Shown here: piece by piece, positions 6,633 to 15,748 of the stretch
Layout: every line of letters begins with the position of its first letter
Position numbering within the stretch: position 1 is the stretch's first letter
Source of the DNA: Oscillospiraceae bacterium
GTDB lineage: Bacteria > Bacillota > Clostridia > Oscillospirales > Acutalibacteraceae
DNA length: 41,598 nt
Reading direction: 5' to 3'
Assembly: GCA_031280825.1 (NCBI GenBank)
Contig: JAITGE010000020.1
Coordinates: 1-41,598, forward strand
The notes under the pieces: generated by a model
The model's input: only the letters and a program-made list of their open reading frames with translations
The model's database searches: none
What the model was told of the DNA's origin: nothing
Made by a program: the position numbers and the translations under genes

Positions 6633-9557
6633 TTATTGAACGCCGCCGGGCGGGAAAGCGCCTGCGGCAAAGAGCGCTTTTGCGGCCTTGGCCAGCAGCT
6701 CCGCGCAGCGCAGCTCCGCCTGCTCCTGCGCCGTGCCGGGGGCAAAGGCGGCGTCTGTGCAGCAATAGAGTTTAATTTTAGGTTCCGTGCCGGAAGGGCG
6801 CAGCACCAGCCATTCGCCCCCCGCAAGGTAGAGCTTAACCACATCCGAAAGCGGCAGACCATAACGGCTTTGCGTGCAGCTTGGGTCATGGGGGGCGACA
6901 GGCTCGTTGTAATCCTCCGCACGGACAATTGTTTCGCCGGGGATGGCGGTTTGCCAGCCCGCCCGCAGCCGCGCCATGATATGCGCGATTTCCGCTTGCC
7001 CGGCAGCGCCCTTGGCTTCATGATTGTACAGACCGTCGGCCACCGCGCCATAGGTCGCGTACAGCTGCTCCAGCGTCTGGTAGAGCGTAGCGCCGTGCTC
7101 TTTTTTGTAATACAGCGCCATTTCGGCGACCAGCGCGGCAGAAATCACGGCGTCCTTGTCGCGCGTTGCGTCGCCCGTCAGGTAACCGTAGCTCTCCTCA
7201 TAGCCCAGCAGGAAGGCGGGCTTGCCCGCCGCCTGCCAGCGATCCATCGCTTCGCCGATATATTTGAAGCCTGTGAGGACGTTTTCAACATGCACGTTTT
7301 TCGCCGCGCAAATCCGCGCACCCAAGGTGCCTGTGACGATGGTCGTTATCACGCCGTAATCACTCGGCGCTTTTCCTTGCTCCTCCGCCGTGCGAATGAG
7401 ATAATCGCACAGCAACGCCGCTGTTTGCGTGCCGGTTAAGACTTCGTATTCCCCCGCGCCGCTGCGCGCTACCACGCCGATGCGGTCGGCGTCCGGATCG
7501 GTGGCAAAAATAACATCCGGGTTCTCTTTTTTTGCCCAATCCAGCGCATAAGCGAAGGCGGCTTTTTCCTCCGGGTTGGGCTTTGCGACGGTGGGGAAAT
7601 TGCCGTCACCATCCGCCTGTTCCGGCACGACGATGCAATGCGGATAGCCTAAGCGATCCAGCATTTTTGTGACGGGGACCAGCCCGCAGCCGTGGAGCGG
7701 CGTATAGATCATCCGCAGCGCGGCGCCGTTCGCGCGGCTGTAATCACGGCGCGGCAGATGCCGCTCAATTGCGGCAAGGTATGCCTCATCCGTATTTTCG
7801 CCCAGCCAAACCAGCAGCCCGGCAGCTTCGGCGCGCGCAAGCGGCATCCCGGCATAGGCTTCGTAAGCCGCAAAGACATCTGTCTGCGCGATGTGTTTCT
7901 CGGTGGTGTGGGCGTTAGCGTCAGTCAATTGCCCGCCCGTTGCGCCGTAGACCTTGTAGCCGTTATATTCTTTCGGGTTGTGCGACGCGGTGACAACAAT
8001 GCCCGCCGCCGCTTTTGCCTCGCGCACAGCATAGGAAAGCATCGGGGTAGGTCGCGCTTCTTTAAAAATGCGCACACGGATGCCCTCCGCGCACAGCACC
8101 CGCGCGGCGCACTCGGCAAATAGGCGGGAATGGTTCCGGGTGTCGTAGGCGATACATACCGAGGGCGGCTCGAGCGCGGCGGCTTTGAGATGCCGCGCCA
8201 GACCCATTGTTGCTTTTGCAACGGTGAAAAGATTCATACGGTTGCAGCCGGCACCCATTTCCGCCCGCAAGCCGCCCGTGCCAAAGGACAGATCCTGCCG
8301 GAAAGCTTCGTAACGCAGCGCGGCGTCGTGCCCCATCCGCTGCAGCTGCGCTGCCCAAGGGTCGTCCGGCGGGCAGTGCGCCCGCCAGCGGCTCCACGCC
8401 AGCAGAGCTTCGTTGCGGTCAATCAGCGCTTGTCGCTGACGCACGCAATCGGCGGTGCGCAGGGGATCGGCAGGCGACCGGAAGGCATAATCCAGCAACC
8501 GCCCCAGGGTTGTGGTCGCCACATGCAGGCGCGTATCGCTGGAGGCATAGTACACCGCGATTTCCCCTGTCGCCTCATGCACGACCGCGCCGTTGCTGAA
8601 GAGGACATTGGAAACGTCGCCCACGCGCTCGCCGCCCAAGGGCGCCAGCAAATAACCCGACGGCGCGGCAATGACCTCCCAGGGCTTTTGCAGGTCCGTC
8701 ACAAAAAGATACAGCACATAGCGAAGCCCGGCGGCAGTGTTGCGCACACCGTGCGCGATATGCAGCCAGCCTTTTTCTGTTTTGATGGGCGTCGCGCCCG
8801 CGCCGTTTTTGCTTTCGGTGATGGTGTGATACACGCGCGGGCTGACAAGGCGCTCTTGGTCAATCACAGCGCTTTCCATGCTTTCGCAAAGGGCGAAGCA
8901 GATGCCGCCGCCCGCGCCCGCTTCAATAAAACCATCCTGCGGGCGGGTGAGCAGGGCGTATTTCCCTTCCACCTTTTCGGGGAAAAGCACCACGTTGCGC
9001 TGCTGCGGGGAGCGTGATTTCAGATTGGGCAGCCGCTCCCAGCTGCGTAAATCCTTCGTGCGGGCGATGCCCACGGCAGCCAAGGCGGCGGAAAGCTCCT
9101 GGTTTTCATAATCCTTGCTTTCAGAGCAAAACAGTCCGTAGATCCAGCCGTCTTCATGCTTCGTCAGACGCATGTCATAAACGTTTGTTTCCTCCGGGCA
9201 GATATCGGGCAGCAAAATCAGCTGTTCAAAGGTGAAGCCCTCGGTCGGGCTTTGGCTTTTCGCAAGGGCAAAGAAGGATTTTCGGTCGGCTCCCTCCACG
9301 CGCACCACCAGGTAATACGTGCCATGCAGCAGAATCGCGCCGCTGTTGAAGGTCGCGTTCACGCCGAGCCGCTCCAGGCAAAAGGGATTGGCTTCGGCGT
9401 CGAAATCAAAACGCCAGCTTGGCGGAATATGCGCACGCGTCAGCACGGGATTCGCCCAACGCTGCAAAACGCCGTTGTAGCTCCCTGCCGGCTGATTGTC
9501 CTGCTGCAGCAAGCGCTCGTGTTCCGCTTGCAGCGCTTCGATTTTTTCATGTATCAT
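6633..9557 (-). CDS. Bifunctional GH130 mannosylglucose phosphorylase / phosphomannomutase fusion
   Basis: This is a single 974-residue ORF from ATG 9557 (GGGGAGAGGG upstream). Residues 1 to about 365 match the GH130_1 4-O-beta-mannosyl-glucose phosphorylases: [23 protein letters not shown], the catalytic Asp128 in [19 protein letters not shown], and YYASSDTR near the end. Residues from about 385 on form a full alpha-D-phosphohexomutase: FGTGGLR, phosphoserine loop TASHNP (Ser525), metal loop DPDADR (687-692), sugar loop GYEESYGY (785-792), and phosphate loop RPSGTEP (920-926). The first half should phosphorolyse mannosyl-glucose to mannose-1-phosphate and glucose; the second should make mannose-6-phosphate. 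All catalytic landmarks are intact. It sits after rpiB. Confidence 0.9.
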   Translation of the reverse strand: MIHEKIEALQAEHERLLQQDNQPAGSYNGVLQRWANPVLTRAHIPPSWRFDFDAEANPFCLERLGVNATFNSGAILLHGTYYLVVRVEGADRKSFFALAKSQSPTEGFTFEQLILLPDICPEETNVYDMRLTKHEDGWIYGLFCSESKDYENQELSAALAAVGIARTKDLRSWERLPNLKSRSPQQRNVVLFPEKVEGKYALLTRPQDGFIEAGAGGGICFALCESMESAVIDQERLVSPRVYHTITESKNGAGATPIKTEKGWLHIAHGVRNTAAGLRYVLYLFVTDLQKPWEVIAAPSGYLLAPLGGERVGDVSNVLFSNGAVVHEATGEIAVYYASSDTRLHVATTTLGRLLDYAFRSPADPLRTADCVRQRQALIDRNEALLAWSRWRAHCPPDDPWAAQLQRMGHDAALRYEAFRQDLSFGTGGLRAEMGAGCNRMNLFTVAKATMGLARHLKAAALEPPSVCIAYDTRNHSRLFAECAARVLCAEGIRVRIFKEARPTPMLSYAVREAKAAAGIVVTASHNPKEYNGYKVYGATGGQLTDANAHTTEKHIAQTDVFAAYEAYAGMPLARAEAAGLLVWLGENTDEAYLAAIERHLPRRDYSRANGAALRMIYTPLHGCGLVPVTKMLDRLGYPHCIVVPEQADGDGNFPTVAKPNPEEKAAFAYALDWAKKENPDVIFATDPDADRIGVVARSGAGEYEVLTGTQTAALLCDYLIRTAEEQGKAPSDYGVITTIVTGTLGARICAAKNVHVENVLTGFKYIGEAMDRWQAAGKPAFLLGYEESYGYLTGDATRDKDAVISAALVAEMALYYKKEHGATLYQTLEQLYATYGAVADGLYNHEAKGAAGQAEIAHIMARLRAGWQTAIPGETIVRAEDYNEPVAPHDPSCTQSRYGLPLSDVVKLYLAGGEWLVLRPSGTEPKIKLYCCTDAAFAPGTAQEQAELRCAELLAKAAKALFAAGAFPPGGVQ

Positions 9558-9656
9558 ACGATTATCCCTCTCCCCTGACTGCATGATGTATATATACATG
9601 CGCACACGCGTTGAACTCTTAGTCGTTTGCCGGTGTGAAAAATCCTGCCCGGCGGT

Positions 9657-10106
9657 TTAACAGCGGAACGTGCCGACTTCCATTGCCGCAAGCATCGCTA
9701 CGCGGTCGGCGTGGCGCCCGCCTTCATATTCCGCGTCCAGCCACGCATCGAGAATCATTTTCGCAAGCTCTGTGCCGACCACGCGCGCTCCCATGCACAG
9801 AATGTTGGAATCGTTATGCTGTTTGGAAAGCTTTGCGGAAAACGGCTCGCTGCAGCAGCAGGCGCGGATCCCCCTGACCTTGTTGGCTGCAATGGAAATC
9901 CCGACCCCCGTCCCGCAGAGCAGAACACCGCGTTCGCATTTGCCTTCGACGACCGCCGTGGCGACCCTGCACGCGGGAACCGGGTAATCGACCTTTTCGC
10001 CTTCGCGAGCACCGAAATCGAAGCATTCCATTTGGCGGGACGCCAAATGCGCCAGCAGCTCGTTTTTCAAATCCACAGCCGCGTGATCACAACCAATCGC
10101 TAACAT
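9657..10106 (-). CDS. rpiB: Ribose-5-phosphate isomerase B
   Basis: This 149-residue RpiB/LacAB-family enzyme interconverts ribose-5-phosphate and ribulose-5-phosphate in the pentose-phosphate pathway. The family marks are GCDHAA at the N-terminus, the RGVLLCGTGVGISIAANK loop with the catalytic Cys, and SKQHNDSNILCMGARVVG. The start at ATG 10106 is set by AGGAGG seven bases upstream; the longer in-frame extension lacks a ribosome site. It follows the TPM gene by 35 bases. Ribulose-5-phosphate is also the TarJ substrate, though that gene lies far away. Some family members act on allose or galactose phosphates instead. Confidence 0.92.
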   Translation of the reverse strand: MLAIGCDHAAVDLKNELLAHLASRQMECFDFGAREGEKVDYPVPACRVATAVVEGKCERGVLLCGTGVGISIAANKVRGIRACCCSEPFSAKLSKQHNDSNILCMGARVVGTELAKMILDAWLDAEYEGGRHADRVAMLAAMEVGTFRC

Positions 10107-10141
10107 ACATGATCCTCCTGACGGTTTGTTCTTTACAGCCT

Positions 10142-10921
10142 TCAAAACTTCCCGCTGCGCCCCGAAAATCCGCCGCCGCTGAAGGAAGAGCTGCTGTGTG
10201 TGCCGGCGGATTTCGCCGTCGCCTGCGGAATGGGTCGCCGGCTGACCGTGCGGTGCAGGAACAGATCCTGACGCTGATCGATGCGTACGCCGTCTTGCGG
10301 AATGTAACCTGCCGCGTTTACCGCTGCCTTGGCGCTTTTCATTTTACTCAGTTGCATGGCGCAGTAGATGAATGCCGGGAGCAGTGAAACGGCTGCCACG
10401 AGCGCAAGCTTGCCGCCGGCGCCCATACCGTCGTCGTCGGGCAGTTCGCGTGAGCCGTTGAGATAAGGGACGGCGGCGTCCATATAAGCCGCGAAGCCCT
10501 CGGCATATGAACCGTTCTGGAGATAGGGCAGCATCGCGTCTTCCATTTCACGGTAGACGGCATCGTTGAGCCTTTCCGGCTGCTTTTCGCAAATGACCCA
10601 ATCCCGCTCGTCCATATGGAGCAGAAGCAGTACGCCGTTTTTTTCTGCGCCGCGCCCAAAGCCGTGCAGGTCATATGCTTGCCTTGCGTAGTCAATAGGC
10701 GTTTGCCCGCCGGTGCTTTGCACGGTCAGGACGCCAAAATCGTAGCCCAGCTCCGCGCTGAGCCGCGCCGCTGTGCGCTCCAAGCTTTCCAGCTCATCGT
10801 TTGTGAGCAGCTTGGCGTCGTCGATAATTTGCCGCTGCGCCGCAAAACCGGGGATTGCAAGGATGAAGAGCAGCAGCAGCCCAAAGCACAGCCCAAATAG
10901 CTTTTGCAATGTTTTGCGCAT
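10142..10921 (-). CDS. TPM-domain membrane protein
   Basis: This 259-residue protein has an N-terminal signal peptide (about 1-28, Leu-rich and ending near GFAA), then a TPM (YgcG-type) domain at about 30-150 with IIDDAKLLTNDELESLE and an Asp/Gly-rich core. A transmembrane helix follows near 175-195, with a cytosolic tail ending in a Ser/Gly-rich SSSSFSGGGFSGRSGKF. The ATG at 10921 shares one base with the stop of the upstream zinc-ribbon gene (TAATG) and has GGAGGTGGG before it. The biochemical role of bacterial TPM domains is not settled. The zinc-ribbon/TPM pairing suggests a joint envelope function. Confidence 0.8.
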   Translation of the reverse strand: MRKTLQKLFGLCFGLLLLFILAIPGFAAQRQIIDDAKLLTNDELESLERTAARLSAELGYDFGVLTVQSTGGQTPIDYARQAYDLHGFGRGAEKNGVLLLLHMDERDWVICEKQPERLNDAVYREMEDAMLPYLQNGSYAEGFAAYMDAAVPYLNGSRELPDDDGMGAGGKLALVAAVSLLPAFIYCAMQLSKMKSAKAAVNAAGYIPQDGVRIDQRQDLFLHRTVSRRPIPQATAKSAGTHSSSSFSGGGFSGRSGKF

Positions 10922-12021
10922 TAAAACCCACCTCCAAGCAATAGCACCGCGGCAGTCGCCGCCGCCGCCAGGGGCGCGGCAATCCCGGCAAAATAAGCGC
11001 AAACGCGCCGCTTATCCACAGGCAGATCGCCAATCAATTTGCCTGTTTGCCCGTTCATGGCGAACAGGTAGCTCTTCCCCTGCCAGCGCGTATGGAGCAT
11101 CCATACGGGCAGCAGGGCATATTTCACCTCATTTTCGTTGAGCTGCAGGCGACCGTATTCCTTCGCGCAGCTGCTGTAGCCCTGCACGGTCGCGGCGACG
11201 GTGCTTTCCACGCTCTCGCGAATGCGTTCGTTCGCGCGCGGGGCGCTTTGCTCCGCGCTCAAATCATAAATCTCGGCTTCATAGCCCGGCAAAAACGCGG
11301 TGGAAAATTCGTGCAGATCGCTGTAATCAAACGGTTCGATGGAATCCATGTGCGCGTCGGGCATCTTGGTGGAGCCATCCACCGGGATGCGGCGAAACGC
11401 GATTTCGCCGCCGCGCGTCACGCGGTAATGCTCGGTGGTGGTGATGATCTCGCGCGCGGTTTGCGCGCTGTGCACCCGCGTCGTTCTGTAACAGTATGCC
11501 GCCTCCGCGTTGCAGTCAAAAAGCCAGAAGGGAACGTAAACCCCGCGGATTTCCTCCATGTGATTTTGCGCGGTGAACGTCTTGGGGAGAAATTTTTTGC
11601 CTTTATAGTGCGCCTTGAGCGCTTGCATGGCGGCGTCTTTTTCCAGCCGGAAGGGCAGAACATAATCCGGGCGAAGCTGCCCGCTGAGGAGCTTGGGCAC
11701 AACGGCGGGGTTGCCGCAATAAGCGCAACTGGTGGCGGCGACGCTTCGCTCGCAAATTATCTCCGCGCCGCAGGCAGGGCAATTGTAAACGCGCAGACCC
11801 GCCGCTTCCGCGTCGCTCCAGGGCGAACCCGCCGCCGCCGTCGCCCACGCAGGCTCTTCTGCGGCGACCGCCGCGCGCTCTTTATCCGCCGCAAGCGCCT
11901 GTATGGTTGCCGGCTCGTAGTCGTTGCCGCAATGCGCGCATTCCAGCTTGCCGGAATCCCCCGCAAAGCGCAAAGGACCCGTGCAGGCGGGGCATTGATA
12001 AACCGTGGCTGTGTTTGGCAT
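10921..12021 (-). CDS. Zinc-ribbon protein with C-terminal membrane helix
   Basis: This 366-residue protein starts at ATG 12021 behind AAGGAGG. It carries two zinc ribbons: CPAC...CAHC near the N-terminus and CPAC...CAYC at about 80-105. A long conserved soluble domain follows (VYVPFWLFDCNA, then LLPVWMLHTRW), with one C-terminal membrane helix (about 340-360, Ala/Leu-rich). It matches the clostridial family annotated as TFIIB-type zinc ribbon-containing protein, whose function is unknown. The start is 14 bases after the era stop, and the stop overlaps the TPM start, so era, this gene and the TPM gene are probably co-transcribed. Confidence 0.75.
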   Translation of the reverse strand: MPNTATVYQCPACTGPLRFAGDSGKLECAHCGNDYEPATIQALAADKERAAVAAEEPAWATAAAGSPWSDAEAAGLRVYNCPACGAEIICERSVAATSCAYCGNPAVVPKLLSGQLRPDYVLPFRLEKDAAMQALKAHYKGKKFLPKTFTAQNHMEEIRGVYVPFWLFDCNAEAAYCYRTTRVHSAQTAREIITTTEHYRVTRGGEIAFRRIPVDGSTKMPDAHMDSIEPFDYSDLHEFSTAFLPGYEAEIYDLSAEQSAPRANERIRESVESTVAATVQGYSSCAKEYGRLQLNENEVKYALLPVWMLHTRWQGKSYLFAMNGQTGKLIGDLPVDKRRVCAYFAGIAAPLAAAATAAVLLLGGGF

Positions 12022-12034
12022 ACTGTCCTCCTTG

Positions 12035-12964
12035 TTATGTCGCGTCCCGCAGACCAAAGCTGCGGATCAGCCCCTCGCGGTCGCGCCAGTTTTCTTTCAC
12101 CTTGACCCAGCATTGCAGGTGCACCTGGCAGGCGAAGCAGGCTTCCATGCCCGCGCGGGCGCGGCTGGAAACATTTTTCAGCATCGTGCCGCCTTTGCCG
12201 ATGATCATACCCTTATGGCTTTCACGCTCACAATAAATGACCGCGTCAATTTCCAGCAGCGGCTGCCCCGCCGCGGTTTCATTCTCGCGCATGCGCTCCA
12301 CAAAAACGGCGATGCCGTGCGGAATTTCCTGCTCCAGCGCGTGCAGAAGCTGTTCGCGCAGCAGCTCCGCCGCCAAAACACGCTCAGGCTGGTCGGTAAG
12401 CGTATCCTCCGGGAAGAAGAAGCCTTCGGCGGCGCCCGCTGCCGGATTTGCGAAAAGCGCGATCAGCTCCGCGCGCAGGGCGGGAAACTGATCGCCTGTT
12501 TTGGCTGAAAGCGGCACAACCGCCGCAAAAGAATGCTGCGCCGCTAAAAACGCGATGCGCTGCGCCAGCTTGCCCCGATCCTGCAACAGATCCGTTTTGT
12601 TCAGCACCAGGATCGTGCAGATTTTGCGGCTTTTGAGATCGTGCAGGAGCGATTCTTCTTCCGGGCGTAGAGTGGGCGGCGCGGCGGCTTCGGTCACAAA
12701 AAGGCAGCTTTCCGCGCCCTCCAGACCCTCGCGCGCCGCGCGGAGCATCTGCTGCCCCAGCTTGGTGCGCGGGCGGTGCAGACCGGGGGTGTCGGTGAAA
12801 ACAAACTGCCGTTCGCCTTCCGTGAGCACACCCATGATGCGAGTGCGCGTGGTTTGCGGCTTTGCACTCACAATGGCGACTTTTTCGCCCAGCAAACGGT
12901 TCAAAATTGAGGATTTGCCTACATTGGCGCAGCCTACGATAGAAAGAAACAGGGTTTGGTTCAA
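12035..12964 (-). CDS. era: Ribosome-assembly GTPase Era, TTG start
   Basis: This 309-residue GTPase binds the 3' end of 16S rRNA and helps mature the 30S subunit. G1 is GCANVGKSS, G3 is DTPGLH and G4 is NKTDL. The C-terminal KH domain contains ESHKGMIIGKGGTMLK. Both parts and the length are normal. The only suitable start is TTG at 12964, with AAGGCGGTG close upstream; no ATG in frame precedes it. Upstream lies the rpsR terminator. I found no convincing promoter between, so the unit may use a weak site or read-through. Confidence 0.93.
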   Translation of the reverse strand: MNQTLFLSIVGCANVGKSSILNRLLGEKVAIVSAKPQTTRTRIMGVLTEGERQFVFTDTPGLHRPRTKLGQQMLRAAREGLEGAESCLFVTEAAAPPTLRPEEESLLHDLKSRKICTILVLNKTDLLQDRGKLAQRIAFLAAQHSFAAVVPLSAKTGDQFPALRAELIALFANPAAGAAEGFFFPEDTLTDQPERVLAAELLREQLLHALEQEIPHGIAVFVERMRENETAAGQPLLEIDAVIYCERESHKGMIIGKGGTMLKNVSSRARAGMEACFACQVHLQCWVKVKENWRDREGLIRSFGLRDAT

Positions 12965-13029
12965 AGCGCACCGCCTTTCATCGGGAATCTGTATTCCTGA
13001 GAGCGTATTCCTAAGAGCAGCCGGTACTC

Positions 13030-13056
13030 AAAAACGGGAAGCCGATTGGCTTCCCG
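13030..13056 (-). terminator. Rho-independent terminator after rpsR
   Basis: On the minus strand a 9-bp CGGGAAGCC/GGCTTCCCG stem (13035-13056) with a 4-base loop is followed by TTTTT. It lies 20 bases after the rpsR stop and ends the rpsF-ssb-rpsR unit. Confidence 0.9.
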
Positions 13057-13075
13057 CGTCATTATGTGGATGGGA

Positions 13076-13348
13076 TCAATCCGCCGAATAGGGCAGCAGC
13101 GCTACGTGGCGCGCACGCTTGATGGCGGTCGTTAGATCCCGTTGGTGCTTGGCGCAGGTGCCCGTCATGCGGCGGGGCAGGATTTTTGCGCGCTCGGAAA
13201 TATACTTCTGCAGACGCACAACGTCTTTGTAATCAATGTGCTCCACGTGATCCACGCAAAACGAGCAAACCTTGCGGCGCCCCTTGCGCATCGGGCGGCG
13301 CTCCGCACGGTCTTCGCGGTCACGGCTGCCGCGTGCTTCATAAGCCAT
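13076..13348 (-). CDS. rpsR: 30S ribosomal protein S18
   Basis: This 90-residue S18 contains the conserved core with [18 protein letters not shown] and the basic [23 protein letters not shown] block that contacts 16S rRNA. An acidic/basic N-terminal extension of about 20 residues is common in Clostridia. The start at ATG 13348 has AAGGAGG upstream. It is the last gene of the rpsF-ssb-rpsR operon. Confidence 0.97.
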   Translation of the reverse strand: MAYEARGSRDREDRAERRPMRKGRRKVCSFCVDHVEHIDYKDVVRLQKYISERAKILPRRMTGTCAKHQRDLTTAIKRARHVALLPYSAD

Positions 13349-13405
13349 ATTATTTTCCTCCTTAATGATACAAGATAAATTCAAACCGGTGGCGCGCAAA
13401 CGCGC

Positions 13406-13879
13406 CTAGAACGGCAGATCGTCCTCGCCGGCAATTTCATCAAAATCGGCGGCGCTGCCTGTGGAATACGCAGGTGCGGCGCCCTGCCCACCGGCAATCC
13501 CGGGCGGGGGCGGCGGCAACGGGATTTCGTTGTTGCCGCCGAAGCCGCCTTCACCTTTCTTTTCGCCGGTGAAGCTGATGTTATCCACAACGATTTCGGC
13601 GGTTTCGCGCTTCACGCCGTTCTTGTCCTCAAAATTGCGCACCTGCAGGCTGCCCTGTACGGCGATCATCGAGCCTTTGTGAAAATAACGGGTCAGGAAT
13701 TCCGCCCGTTCACGCCAAGCGACGCAACGGATAAAATCCGTCTGCCGCTCCGCGCCGGGCTGCACCTTGCCACCGCGATCCACCGCCACGGTGAAGGAGC
13801 AGACGTTGATGCCGCTCCCGGTGCTTTTTAATTCCGGCTCAAAGGTCAGGCGACCCATGATAATGGCTGTGTTCAGCAT
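13406..13879 (-). CDS. ssb: Single-stranded DNA-binding protein
   Basis: This 157-residue SSB has an N-terminal OB fold (about 1-105: MLNTAIIMGRLTFEPEL, FIRCVAWRERAEFLTRYF, GSLQVRNFED). A Pro/Gly-rich linker leads to the acidic tip DFDEIAGEDDLPF, which recruits replication and repair partners. It lies between rpsF and rpsR, the standard Firmicutes order, with a GGGGGAG ribosome site. Confidence 0.97.
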   Translation of the reverse strand: MLNTAIIMGRLTFEPELKSTGSGINVCSFTVAVDRGGKVQPGAERQTDFIRCVAWRERAEFLTRYFHKGSMIAVQGSLQVRNFEDKNGVKRETAEIVVDNISFTGEKKGEGGFGGNNEIPLPPPPPGIAGGQGAAPAYSTGSAADFDEIAGEDDLPF

Positions 13880-13891
13880 GTTTTGCTCCCC

Positions 13892-14179
13892 CTATTCGCC
13901 CTGGCGGGTGACGAGGCAGCGCAGCACGCCGTCTGTGATGCCCGTGACGCGGTTCAGTTCCGCTGGAAATTCCGGCGCGGCTTCAAACAGATGCAGCACG
14001 TAATAGCCTTCGGTTTCTTTTTGAATCGGGTAACGCAGAATGCGTTTGCCCCATTCCTTCGTTTCGGTCAGTGTGCCGTTTTGCTCAATCAGCGCGGCGA
14101 AACGCTCCTTGAGCGCGGTCAGCGCTTCCTCGTTTTTCATGGAATAAACGAGCATGACCTCATATTTTTGCGTTGCCAT
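13892..14179 (-). CDS. rpsF: 30S ribosomal protein S6
   Basis: This 95-residue S6 (KYEVMLVYSMKNEEAL at the start, then WGKRILRYPIQKETEGYYVLHLF) binds S18 in the platform of the small subunit. It is first in its operon, with AAGGAGG before the ATG and a consensus promoter about 90 bases upstream. The leader holds a stable hairpin that may be the S6:S18 feedback site. Confidence 0.97.
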   Translation of the reverse strand: MATQKYEVMLVYSMKNEEALTALKERFAALIEQNGTLTETKEWGKRILRYPIQKETEGYYVLHLFEAAPEFPAELNRVTGITDGVLRCLVTRQGE

Positions 14180-14202
14180 AGTGTACCTCCTTCTGGTCTT
14201 TG

Positions 14203-14223
14203 GCTACGGCTTTTCGCCGCAGC
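14203..14223 (-). promoter_or_regulatory. Leader hairpin of rpsF, possible S6:S18 site
   Basis: On the minus strand GCTGCGGC pairs with GCCGTAGC (8 bp, one G-T pair) across a GAAAA loop, about 24 bases before the rpsF ATG. S6-S18 dimers are known to bind a leader hairpin and repress this operon in many bacteria. I could not verify the characteristic CCG bulge, so the match is tentative. Confidence 0.35.
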
Positions 14224-14270
14224 AAGGATGTGATCGCGCCGCGCCCACTGACCCGCGCAACGACTTTGAT

Positions 14271-14299
14271 ATTATAGCAAGCTCGGCAAGGGTTGTCAA
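14271..14299 (-). promoter_or_regulatory. Promoter of rpsF-ssb-rpsR
   Basis: TTGACA (14294-14299) and TATAAT (14271-14276) on the minus strand, with a 17-base spacer. Both boxes are perfect consensus, as expected for a ribosomal protein operon. Confidence 0.9.
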
Positions 14300-14457
14300 T
14301 GTTTTTTTGCAGGGGATTCGGGCCGCGCGGTCGCAGCGTTTTTGTCAATGAAGCTTTTTGGAAAGGATTTGCGGAACGAGAAGCTTCGATGCTCTAAATC
14401 AACGCAAGCATAGGACAATCCGACAAAGAAATAAAGATATTTGAGGAGGTGAGGAAT
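14300..14457. other. Gene-free stretch before the small ORF at 14458
   Basis: No convincing gene is visible between the rpsF promoter and the ORF at 14458. A GAAGCTT/AAGCTTC inverted repeat with wide spacing (about 14349-14386) lies here. A short open stretch ending near 14393 may be the tail of a lost gene. No strong plus-strand promoter was found. Confidence 0.4.
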
Positions 14458-14634
14458 ATGACGAAGGCACCGGAAATAGGTCACGTGGTGTTTGAAGCTA
14501 CTTACGGCATGGGGCATGTCAAAATATGCGACGATGCATACCGAAGCCGAACGCCGGAGGAGATTGAAGAGACCTTGCGCCGCTGCGCCGAAATTGTGAT
14601 GGAATCGCGGCTTCGGCGAACAAGTGCGGTGTAA
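14458..14634 (+). CDS. Small conserved-type ORF resembling clostridial mobile-element proteins
   Basis: This 58-residue ORF has ATG 14458 right after a strong GAGGAGGT site. The sequence runs IGHVVFEATYGMGHVKICDD, then TPEEIEETLRRCAEIVMES, that is, a beta-strand half and a helical half. From memory it resembles small proteins encoded just upstream of site-specific recombinases in clostridial mobile elements; that is recognition, not a search. No intact recombinase follows. The 114 bases after it hold a CCCGCCCGC/GCGGGC hairpin and an open frame (KQKGQTTKSSYAMYYRKRR) that could be the broken N-terminus of such a gene. Confidence 0.6.
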   Translation: MTKAPEIGHVVFEATYGMGHVKICDDAYRSRTPEEIEETLRRCAEIVMESRLRRTSAV

Positions 14635-14748
14635 CGGATCACCCCGCCCGCAGGAGCGGGCAACGCTCGGAAACGGGACAAGCCAAACAGAAGGGACAGA
14701 CCACGAAATCATCATATGCAATGTACTACAGAAAGCGCCGCCTGGCTG
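14635..14748. other. Possible recombinase remnant
   Basis: This stretch contains a short GC-rich hairpin and an open reading frame without a good start. The translated segment QTTKSSYAMYYRKRR is reminiscent of the first strand of serine recombinases (ALYCRLSR-type), but it runs into the antisense of the next gene. It may mark the scar of an element that once followed the 14458 ORF. Weak evidence. Confidence 0.2.
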
Positions 14749-15675
14749 TTATTCCGCCGCCTGTTTGCCGCATTTCACGCGCAGCGCGTACCACGCAAGC
14801 TGCCACGCCGCCCCCGGGCGGCTCGCTTCGGCGAGCTTTGACCACGGCAGCGGCGGCAGGCGCAAGCCAAGGGCGGGCAGCAGCAGCGCCTGCAGATCCT
14901 CCAGGCTGCCGCAGGGGAAAACGCGCAGCCGCAGCCCGAAAATCTGTAGCTCAAAACGGAAGAGCGGTTGCAGTGCTCCCGCTTTTTCCGCCCGTGCAAG
15001 GCTTGGCAGATTTTCGGTCAGCGCCTGCAGCGGGTGCGCCGCCGCGTATTCCGTCAAGCCAAACAGGGGGCGCAGCAGCGCGCGCGCCAGGTAATCGTTT
15101 GCTTTCAGACCGCTTTGTGCCCGCGCGGCAAAAGCAAAATCCTCGGGGGCTTGTATATCCGGGCAGCCCAGCGCTTCGAGCAGCGGGAGGATCGCCGTTT
15201 CGTATTGCCCCGGCTTTCCGCTTTCACCCACCAAATCGCCTATGCCGCCCAGCAAAGCCTCCAGCGGGCGCAGACCGGCGGCGCAGGCGGCAAAAAAAGC
15301 ATCCCTGTCGCCGTCGGCGAAGCCCCAGTCAAGGCTTGCGGGTTCGTAGCCCGCCCAATCGCCGCCCAGCGCCGCCAGGGCTTTGGCGGCTTGCGGATAT
15401 TCCGGCAGCTTTGCCGCAATTTTTTCCGGGTTCAACTCCAAAAGCTGGAGAATCAGACGCGGCACGCCCTGCGCCCGCAGCTCTGCGGCAAGCGCCCCCT
15501 GCAGACCAACCAGCCGACTTACGGATTCGTTGCTGTAGAGCCGCGCGCGGAATGCAGAATACCGCGCTTCCCGCCCGCCGGCCAAAGCCGCCATCGGCAG
15601 CAGCGCCGTCAGCCAGAGCGCAATCGCCGCGCCGCAAAAAAAACGCAGTGCCCGCCGTTTGCTTACCACAATCAT
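14749..15675 (-). CDS. Secreted or lipid-face protein of unknown function
   Basis: This 308-residue ORF starts at ATG 15675 behind GGAGGG. An N-terminal signal sequence has a basic start (SKRRALRFF), a hydrophobic core (about 10-30) and an AALAGG cleavage-like end. The rest is Ala- and Leu-rich, helical and without a recognised domain. It contains few Cys residues and no catalytic motif I can name. It lies 73 bases after cca on the same strand and may share its transcript. An in-frame longer start at 15792 would overlap cca and is rejected. Confidence 0.65.
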   Translation of the reverse strand: MIVVSKRRALRFFCGAAIALWLTALLPMAALAGGREARYSAFRARLYSNESVSRLVGLQGALAAELRAQGVPRLILQLLELNPEKIAAKLPEYPQAAKALAALGGDWAGYEPASLDWGFADGDRDAFFAACAAGLRPLEALLGGIGDLVGESGKPGQYETAILPLLEALGCPDIQAPEDFAFAARAQSGLKANDYLARALLRPLFGLTEYAAAHPLQALTENLPSLARAEKAGALQPLFRFELQIFGLRLRVFPCGSLEDLQALLLPALGLRLPPLPWSKLAEASRPGAAWQLAWYALRVKCGKQAAE

Positions 15676-15748
15676 CTCCACACCCTCCGCACCCGTCGCT
15701 AAGGTTAGTATGGCGTGGCACGCGCGGCATTTGCGCGGAAAAATATTG

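Noticed and set aside
12975-13020. Tandem CTCT-AGGAATAC repeat between rpsR and era
   Set aside because: Two imperfect copies of about 14 bases only; no dyad, promoter or conservation evidence to call it a site.
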